Positions 6,800 to 11,654 of a stretch of DNA of 11,654 nt are shown here, piece after piece. Position 1 is the stretch's first letter; each line of letters starts with the position of its first letter. The translations under genes were made by a program, and so were the position numbers. Source of the DNA: Cryptobacterium sp. CAG:338 (lineage in GTDB: Bacteria > Actinomycetota > Coriobacteriia > Coriobacteriales > Eggerthellaceae); NCBI GenBank assembly GCA_000435475.1, contig FR896047.1:1-11654 (forward strand). Reading direction: 5' to 3'. Below the pieces are notes generated by a model. The model saw only the letters and a list, made by a program, of their open reading frames with translations, was not told the DNA's origin and did not search any database.

Positions 6800-8614
6800 A
6801 TGGGAGCCACAATCGGAATCGATCTTGGAACTACCAACAGTTGTATGGCAACAATGGAAGGCGGTCGGGTAACCATTATCCCCAATGCGGAAGGAGAGCG
6901 CACCACGCCGAGTGTAGTTGCTTTTTCCAAAGAAGGGGAGAGGCTCGTGGGAAGTGTTGCCTGTCGTCAGGCTGCGGTTAATCCCGATAGAACCATTTCT
7001 TCGGTCAAACGCCACATGGGAACAAAATGGCAGGCAAAAGTTGACGGTAAAGCGTACAGCCCCCAGGAATTATCGGCCATGATTTTGACTAAGCTTCGTC
7101 GTGATGCTGAAAACTTTTTAGGACAAGAGGTGACGGATGCGGTAATTACCGTACCTGCTTATTTTGATGATTCGCAGCGTCAGGCAACAAAGGACGCAGG
7201 CAGAATTGCAGGACTTAACGTCTTGAGAATTATCAATGAGCCGACCAGTGCAGCTTTGGCGTATGGGCTTGATAATGGTACCGCTCAGAAAGTTATGGTC
7301 TACGACCTTGGCGGTGGCACCTTTGATATTTCGATCATCGAAATTGGTGATGATGTTATCGAGGTTCTTGCGACTTCGGGCGATAATCATTTGGGCGGCG
7401 ATGACTTCGATGAGTGCATTACCGAGCATCTTCTGCAAGTTTTTGAACAGCAGACAGGGGTGAAACTTCAGCGTGATGCCATGGCGCTGCAACGTGTTCG
7501 GCAAGCTGCAGAACAGGCAAAAAAAGAATTGTCGAGCGCTACCTCAACACAGGTAAACTTACCCTTCATCGCTCAGGGATCTGCTGGCCCTCTTCATATG
7601 GACGTTACTTTAACGCGTGCAGAATTCGATCGTCTGACAGCTCACCTGATAGAGCGCACTACTGGTCCCGTGCAATCAGCACTCAACGATGCGGGAATTG
7701 CGGCATCTGAGCTTGGTTGTGTATTGCTGGTAGGTGGTTCTACGCGAATTCCTGCCGTTCAAAACCACGTGCGTGCCCTTACGGGTAAAGAACCCTCTTC
7801 CTCTATCAATCCTGATGAATGCGTGGCGACAGGTGCCGCCATTCAAGGTGAAACCCTTTCGTCTTCTTCATCAGGAATTGTGCAGGCAAATAGTCTGCTG
7901 TTGCTTGATGTAACGCCGCTTTCACTTTCAATCGAAACAGTAGGTGGGGTTGCTACTCGTTTGGTGGAACGCAACACTACGTTGCCGGTACATTATTCTC
8001 AGATTTTCAGTACCGCAGCTCCCTTTCAGACCAGTGTTGAAATTAAGGTTCTGCAAGGAGAGCGTCCTATGGCGGCGGACAACAAGGCTATTGGTACGTT
8101 CCGCCTGAAGGGAATTAAACGCGCTCCTGCAGGAGTTCCCAAGATCGAGGTAACGTTTGATATTGATACCAATGGCATCTTGACTGTTTCAGCGAAGGAT
8201 CTCGATTCGGGGCGTGAACAGTCCATTGTCATCGATGATTCGGATCGTATGAGTGACGAAGAAATAGAGCGTGCTATTCAAGACGCCAAAGATTATGCCG
8301 AAGAAGACGAATTCCGCCGCGCCACGATGGAAGTGCGTCAGAAGGCAAACGATCTTCTCTTGGAGGTAGATGCAGCGCTTAAGGCGGGCGGCAAGCAGGT
8401 TGACAAGCATGAAAAGCGTCAAATTCGCGCGGATATGGCGGAGTTGCAGCGAGTGTTAGCTCGTCGTCCGGGCAAGAAAGAAAAGGCCGATCCGGAAGCG
8501 GAAGCGCGCAATATTGTTGTGGCTGCTGCAAAGCTTGATCAGTCAAGCGCGAACGTACGCCAGCAATTTGGTTCGGGAGAAGCAGCTAATACTGAAGGCG
8601 GTTCGGTCAATTAA
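6800..8614 (+). CDS. dnaK: Hsp70 chaperone, DnaK type
   Basis: ATP-driven chaperone that binds exposed hydrophobic peptides; 604 residues. Nucleotide-binding domain ~1-360: IGIDLGTTNS (5-14), SVKRHMG with the catalytic Lys70, VITVPAYFDDSQRQATKDAG (115-134), NEPTSAALAYG, YDLGGGTFD (168-176), GDNHLGGDDFD and LLVGGSTRIPAV (309-320). Interdomain linker and beta domain: LLLLDVTPLSLSIET (366-380) and VEIKVLQGER. Helical lid from ~480. It lacks the ~24-residue NBD insertion of proteobacterial DnaK, fitting a Gram-positive type. It is slightly short and ends in GGSVN without the acidic C-terminal tail common in housekeeping DnaK. AAAGGGA (6788-6794) precedes the ATG. There is no grpE, dnaJ or hspR neighbour; the partner here is the class C J protein, so this may be a second, specialised Hsp70. 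No HAIR or CIRCE operator was seen. Confidence 0.94.
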   Translation: MGATIGIDLGTTNSCMATMEGGRVTIIPNAEGERTTPSVVAFSKEGERLVGSVACRQAAVNPDRTISSVKRHMGTKWQAKVDGKAYSPQELSAMILTKLRRDAENFLGQEVTDAVITVPAYFDDSQRQATKDAGRIAGLNVLRIINEPTSAALAYGLDNGTAQKVMVYDLGGGTFDISIIEIGDDVIEVLATSGDNHLGGDDFDECITEHLLQVFEQQTGVKLQRDAMALQRVRQAAEQAKKELSSATSTQVNLPFIAQGSAGPLHMDVTLTRAEFDRLTAHLIERTTGPVQSALNDAGIAASELGCVLLVGGSTRIPAVQNHVRALTGKEPSSSINPDECVATGAAIQGETLSSSSSGIVQANSLLLLDVTPLSLSIETVGGVATRLVERNTTLPVHYSQIFSTAAPFQTSVEIKVLQGERPMAADNKAIGTFRLKGIKRAPAGVPKIEVTFDIDTNGILTVSAKDLDSGREQSIVIDDSDRMSDEEIERAIQDAKDYAEEDEFRRATMEVRQKANDLLLEVDAALKAGGKQVDKHEKRQIRADMAELQRVLARRPGKKEKADPEAEARNIVVAAAKLDQSSANVRQQFGSGEAANTEGGSVN

Positions 8615-8682
8615 GATTCATCGTTAACCGCGGTTCGCTATCTTTCTCATTCGAATTTCTGTGATCTTTCAAAAATGCTGTT

Positions 8683-8710
8683 TTGAGTGTATTAAGTGTT
8701 GCGCTATACT
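8683..8710 (+). promoter_or_regulatory. Predicted sigma-A-type promoter of the pheS T-box leader
   Basis: A -35 hexamer TTGAGT (8683-8688) and a -10 hexamer TATACT (8705-8710) are separated by 16 bases. Transcription would start near 8717, only a few bases before the first strand of T-box Stem I at 8724, the position expected for a T-box promoter. Lies in the dnaK-pheS gap. Assigned by eye, without scoring. Confidence 0.7.
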
Positions 8711-8716
8711 TCCTTT

Positions 8717-9181
8717 CATATGCGATGACGAAGACAGCATGTCACGGGCAGCCTTGCGGGCTGTGGTTCGTTTCAGAGAGTTGCTTCTTGGCTGGAAAAG
8801 CGGCATGAATCGCTGGCATGATTCCCTTCTGAGCATCAAAGTGAACGCAGGATCCCGTAGTGGCGTTTTGTTTGGATGGCTACACTATTCAATTTCGGAA
8901 AAGTAGCCTTGGTGTAATACCAGTACTACCAAATAAGCTGAAGATAACGCGCTAACAAAAAGTATGGGGTGGATGTTTTAGCTTTGACGGGTGCTCCCGA
9001 AATAGAGCAAACGAGTGGGTGCTTTAAACTTGCTTGAGCCTTGTGTAGAAATGCGTGATTTGTGACAAAAACAAATCCCATGCGCAAGATATGAACGAGT
9101 GAACTTTAAAAGCATCAACCAGGGTGGTACCGCGAGAGCCCTTCTCGTCCTTGGAAGTAAAGGATGAGAAGGGCTCTTTTT
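8717..9181 (+). promoter_or_regulatory. T-box riboswitch leader, Phe (UUC) specifier, upstream of pheS
   Basis: Senses uncharged tRNA-Phe and switches between termination and readthrough. Stem I: base GATG (8724-8727) with CATC (8834-8837), helix GAAG (8730-8733) with CTTC (8826-8829), then a bulge holding TTC at 8822-8824. Above it CATG (8738-8741) pairs with CATG (8817-8820), which places TTC as the specifier codon for Phe. AGAGAG (8775-8780) and GGCTGG (8790-8795) mark the distal loop. The T-box core AGGGTGGTACCGCG is at 9121-9134; its TGGT pairs with ACCA of a tRNA whose discriminator is A, as in tRNA-Phe. The antiterminator (CCAGG 9119-9123 with CCTTGG 9149-9154, CGAGA with TCTCG) excludes the terminator hairpin. 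About 283 bases lie between Stem I and the core, far more than usual, with several local hairpins, the clearest GATTTGT/ACAAATC (9057-9077), likely Stem III. Confidence 0.93.
9135..9181 (+). terminator. Intrinsic terminator of the pheS T-box
   Basis: An 18-bp stem: AGAGCCCTTCTCGTCCTT (9135-9152) pairs with AAGGATGAGAAGGGCTCT (9160-9177), one G-T wobble only. The loop is 7 bases and a TTTTT run ends at 9181. Its 5' strand is shared with the T-box antiterminator, so uncharged tRNA binding would prevent formation. After it, 137 bases lead to the pheS start with no strong signal except a weak GCGAG/CTCGC inverted repeat (9257-9276). Confidence 0.95.
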
Positions 9182-9318
9182 GTATGCAATGTATACCACG
9201 CGACATGTTCTTCTTTCGTCTGATAAACCGCGCGCTCAAAGATGTTGCGGCAAGGGGCGAGGGAAGTGATGCTCGCGTTGGTAAGGATTGCGCTTTGTAG
9301 TTGGAAAGGATGCGAGGA

Positions 9319-10380
9319 ATGTCAGTAGTAGATGACGTAAAATCCCTGCATGCCGACACTTTGTCGGCCATCGCTTCAGCTCCTGATACTGAAGCGCTTG
9401 AGAAAATTCGTGTTGAAGTGGTAGGAAAGTCCGGATCTCTTACAGGCTATCTTCGTTCGATGGGCCAAATCGATAAGGAACATCGTGCCGAGGTAGGTAA
9501 GACGGTCAATGCGGCACGCAACGAGATCGAAGCTGCACTCGAGCAGAAAAAGAAAGAACTTTCCCGTTCTGAGCTCGAAGCTAAAATGCAGGCAAGCGCT
9601 GTTGATGTTACGTTGCCTGGTCGTGCGCAGCAGATGGGTACGCGTCACTTAATCAACGCAATTTCGGACGAAATTTCTGAAATCTTTTTAGGCTTAGGTT
9701 ATTCGGTAGCTACTGGTCCTGAAGTGGAAACTGATTGGTATAACTTTACGGCTCTTAATGCTCCTGCCGATCATCCTAGTCGTTCGATGCAGGATACCTT
9801 CTATGTACGAGATTTTTCTGGCGAACATTCCCGTGTTCGTGGTGAATCGGATGTTTTGCTTCGTACTCAAACTTCGGGCGTGCAAGTTCATGCTATGGAA
9901 GACCAAGATCTTCCTATCTATGTTATTGCGCCAGGTAAGGTATATCGCCGTGACGTGGCAGACCCTTCGCATCTGCCTCAGTTTACACAGTGCGAGGGCT
10001 TAGCAATCGACAAGAATATTACGTTTGGCGACTTAAAAGGAACGTTGGAATATTTTTGCAAAGAAATGTTTGGCCCTGAACGTAAGACACGTTTCCGTGC
10101 TCACTTCTTCCCCTTTACTGAGCCTTCTGCAGAGGTGGATGTTTCTTGTGGTATCTGCCATGGCGAGGGTTGCCGCATGTGCAAAGGTACTGGTTGGCTT
10201 GAAATCTTAGGCTGCGGCATGGTAGACCCTAACGTCCTTCGTATGTCAGGGATTGATCCAGAAGTGTATTCAGGTTTTGCGTTTGGCGTTGGAGTTGAAC
10301 GAGTGGCATGCTTGAAATATGACGTGCCCGATTTACGTATGTTGCTTGAAGGCGATATGCGATTCTTGAGGCAATTCTAG
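9319..10380 (+). CDS. pheS: Phenylalanyl-tRNA synthetase alpha subunit
   Basis: Catalytic subunit of the alpha2beta2 enzyme that charges tRNA-Phe with phenylalanine using ATP. 353 residues. An N-terminal coiled-coil arm (~1-90) is followed by the class II core: GPEVETDWYNFTALNAP (133-149), HPSRSMQDTFYV (152-163), motif 2 around GKVYRRD (206-212), EGLAID, FFPFTEPSAEVDV (263-275), a four-Cys segment (Cys277, 280, 285, 288) seen in many Gram-positive PheS, and motif 3 GFAFGVGVERVACLKY (319-334). The substrate loop reads LLRTQTSGVQ, with Gln184 where most bacterial PheS have His. ATG at 9319 is chosen over the in-frame TTG 9301 and ATG 9310 because GGAAAGGA (9303-9310) and GAGGA precede it and MSVVDDVKSL suits the family. 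Regulated by the T-box upstream; pheT follows. Confidence 0.96.
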   Translation: MSVVDDVKSLHADTLSAIASAPDTEALEKIRVEVVGKSGSLTGYLRSMGQIDKEHRAEVGKTVNAARNEIEAALEQKKKELSRSELEAKMQASAVDVTLPGRAQQMGTRHLINAISDEISEIFLGLGYSVATGPEVETDWYNFTALNAPADHPSRSMQDTFYVRDFSGEHSRVRGESDVLLRTQTSGVQVHAMEDQDLPIYVIAPGKVYRRDVADPSHLPQFTQCEGLAIDKNITFGDLKGTLEYFCKEMFGPERKTRFRAHFFPFTEPSAEVDVSCGICHGEGCRMCKGTGWLEILGCGMVDPNVLRMSGIDPEVYSGFAFGVGVERVACLKYDVPDLRMLLEGDMRFLRQF

Positions 10381-10394
10381 ATCTGAGAATCATT

Positions 10395-10467
10395 GTGGTT
10401 TCCACGTGAGAGCTTAAGTGGAAGCGTGTATAGGTGGAAGCCCGCATCAGTTTGAAGGAATTTCAAA
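10395..10467 (+). repeat. Inverted and direct repeats in the pheS-pheT spacer
   Basis: The 130-base gap between pheS and pheT holds TTCCAC (10400-10405), which can pair with either of two GTGGAA copies (10418-10423 or 10434-10439). Those copies lie in direct GTGGAAGC repeats 16 bases apart. A separate small inverted repeat is TTTGAA (10451-10456) with TTCAAA (10462-10467) around a 5-base loop. No T-run follows, so these are not intrinsic terminators. The remainder up to 10510 holds only a weak ribosome binding site (AGAAAG 10496-10501). Confidence 0.5.
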
Positions 10468-10510
10468 GTAACGGCAGTGCAAAACTCAAAAGAGTAGAAA
10501 GATAAAGACT

Positions 10511-11654
10511 ATGAAAGTTTCTCTTAAATGGCTTTCTGAATATGTTGAGGTGCCAGAAGACCTTAAGGCTTTTTGCGATCGTCTTGATTTAACGGGCACC
10601 GGTGTTGAGGGCGTTGAACGTACAGGTGATATATATGATCACGTGGTTACGGGCCAAATTCTGGAAAAAGAAGCACATCCCGATTCTGATCATATGTGGG
10701 TAACTAAGGTTGATGTGGGAAGCGCTAATGTTGATAAAGAGGGCAATCCTGAGCTTCTGCAGATTGTATGTGGCGCTCAAAACTTCAATCAGGGAGACCA
10801 TGTGGTGGTTGCCACTATCGGTGCTGTCTTGCCAGGAGATTTCAAGATCAAAAAATCAAAGCTTCGTGGCGTAGTGAGCTGTGGCATGAATTGTTCAGCG
10901 CGTGAATTGGGTATCGGTTCCGATTATGATGGAATTATGATTTTGCCAAAGGATGCTCCCATTGGTATGCCTTTGGCTGATTATCTCAATCTTTCCGATA
11001 CCATTTTGGATCTCGAAATTACTCCTAATCGTCCTGACTGTTTGTCTATGGTTGGAATGGCGCGTGAAGTTGGTGCCATGTATGCAACGGACGCAAAGAA
11101 TCCTCTTGATGAGATGGAGGCAGCTCTTAAAGAAGCTAGTGATACGCCTTCAGTAGATGAGCTGGCTTCGGTAACGGTCAAAGACGTTGATCGTTGTCCT
11201 CGTTACACGGCGCGTGTTATCAAAAACGTCAAGGTTGGCCCAAGCCCTGATTGGCTGGCAGAACGCGTGACGGCAGCAGGCGCTCGTTCTATCAATAACG
11301 TAGTTGACGTAACCAACTACATTCTCTTCCTTTTCGGTCAGCCTCTTCATGCGTTCGACTACGATAAATTGGTCGATGAGACTGGTAAGGCAAACGTGAT
11401 AGTCCGCGCAGCAAAAGAGGGTGAAAAACTTCAGACCCTCGATGGGGAAGAGCGCGAGCTGACTGAAGACATGACGGTTATCGCGACTCCAGAAAAGGCA
11501 GTTGGGCTTGCCGGTGTTATGGGTGGATTTGATTCGGAAGTAACCGATGAAACTACCACTATTTTGCTCGAGGCAGCCACCTTTGAGCCGGGACGTACTT
11601 CACGTACTTCGCGTAATCTCGGGTTGATTTCGGAATCTTCCATGCGCTATGAGC
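10511..11654 (+). CDS. pheT: Phenylalanyl-tRNA synthetase beta subunit, N-terminal part (3' end outside window)
   Basis: Beta subunit of PheRS; recognises tRNA-Phe and carries the editing site that removes mischarged Tyr. About 381 codons are present of a protein usually near 800 residues; the frame is open to the window end. From the N terminus: MKVSLKWLSEYV, the canonical start; an OB-fold tRNA-binding (EMAP-like) domain at ~42-150 with GQILEKEAHPDSDHMWV, VCGAQNF and SCGMNCSARELG; a B1-type motif ITPNRPDCLSMVGMAREVGA (from ~171); then the B3/B4 editing region with VVDVTNYILFLFGQPLHAFD (264-283) and AGVMGG (334-339), ending in SESSMRYE. Start ATG 10511; the preceding AGAAAG is a weak ribosome binding site. 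Presumably on the same transcript as pheS and under the same T-box. Confidence 0.96.
   Translation, partial: MKVSLKWLSEYVEVPEDLKAFCDRLDLTGTGVEGVERTGDIYDHVVTGQILEKEAHPDSDHMWVTKVDVGSANVDKEGNPELLQIVCGAQNFNQGDHVVVATIGAVLPGDFKIKKSKLRGVVSCGMNCSARELGIGSDYDGIMILPKDAPIGMPLADYLNLSDTILDLEITPNRPDCLSMVGMAREVGAMYATDAKNPLDEMEAALKEASDTPSVDELASVTVKDVDRCPRYTARVIKNVKVGPSPDWLAERVTAAGARSINNVVDVTNYILFLFGQPLHAFDYDKLVDETGKANVIVRAAKEGEKLQTLDGEERELTEDMTVIATPEKAVGLAGVMGGFDSEVTDETTTILLEAATFEPGRTSRTSRNLGLISESSMRYE

Noticed and set aside
8661..8906. 81-codon frame between dnaK and pheS
   Set aside because: It overlaps the promoter and T-box Stem I, starts at ATT/GTG-like codons without a ribosome binding site, and the RNA structure explains the sequence.
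10451..10467. Intrinsic terminator between pheS and pheT
   Set aside because: TTTGAA/TTCAAA is short, AT-rich and lacks a following T-run.

Overview
The window suggests a low-to-medium GC member of the Actinomycetota, most likely a Coriobacteriia-type anaerobe (a Cryptobacterium- or Atopobium-like genome fits). This rests on a histidine operon with a HisA-type isomerase instead of the bifunctional PriA of most actinobacteria, a T-box leader in front of pheS, an Hsp70 of Gram-positive type, and a DUF5685-like gene next to J-protein and Hsp70 genes. The taxonomic call is an inference from gene content; no rRNA is present. All genes lie on the + strand.

Bases 1-4963 hold most of a histidine biosynthesis operon in the order hisD (3' end only), hisC, hisB, hisH, hisA, hisF, hisI. 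Spacing is tight (a TAATG overlap at hisB/hisH, 1-37 bases elsewhere), except for a 91-base hisA-hisF gap that carries three tandem 17-bp repeats. Together these enzymes cover cyclohydrolase HisI, isomerase HisA, synthase HisHF, dehydratase HisB, transaminase HisC and dehydrogenase HisD. hisG, hisE and the histidinol-phosphate phosphatase are not in the window. The HisD tail is unusual: about 50 extra Ala/Glu/Gln-rich residues.

Bases 5038-8614 hold a three-gene cassette directly downstream of hisI: a DUF5685-like protein with two Asp-rich motifs and a CxxC, a J-domain protein with a Gly-rich linker, a TPR-like segment and a Cys-rich C-terminal tail, and a 604-residue DnaK-type Hsp70. The first two genes overlap by 8 bases. 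No grpE or classical zinc-finger dnaJ is nearby, so this looks like a specialised chaperone module. It is the best candidate in the window for an undescribed system.

Bases 8615-9318 are non-coding. They contain a good sigma-A type promoter and an unusually long T-box leader with a UUC (Phe) specifier, the antiterminator core AGGGTGGTACCGCG and a strong 18-bp intrinsic terminator. The leader controls pheS (9319-10380) and presumably pheT (10511 to beyond the window end), the two subunits of phenylalanyl-tRNA synthetase. The pair is separated by 130 bases with inverted repeats. Phe starvation should therefore raise PheRS expression through uncharged tRNA-Phe binding.
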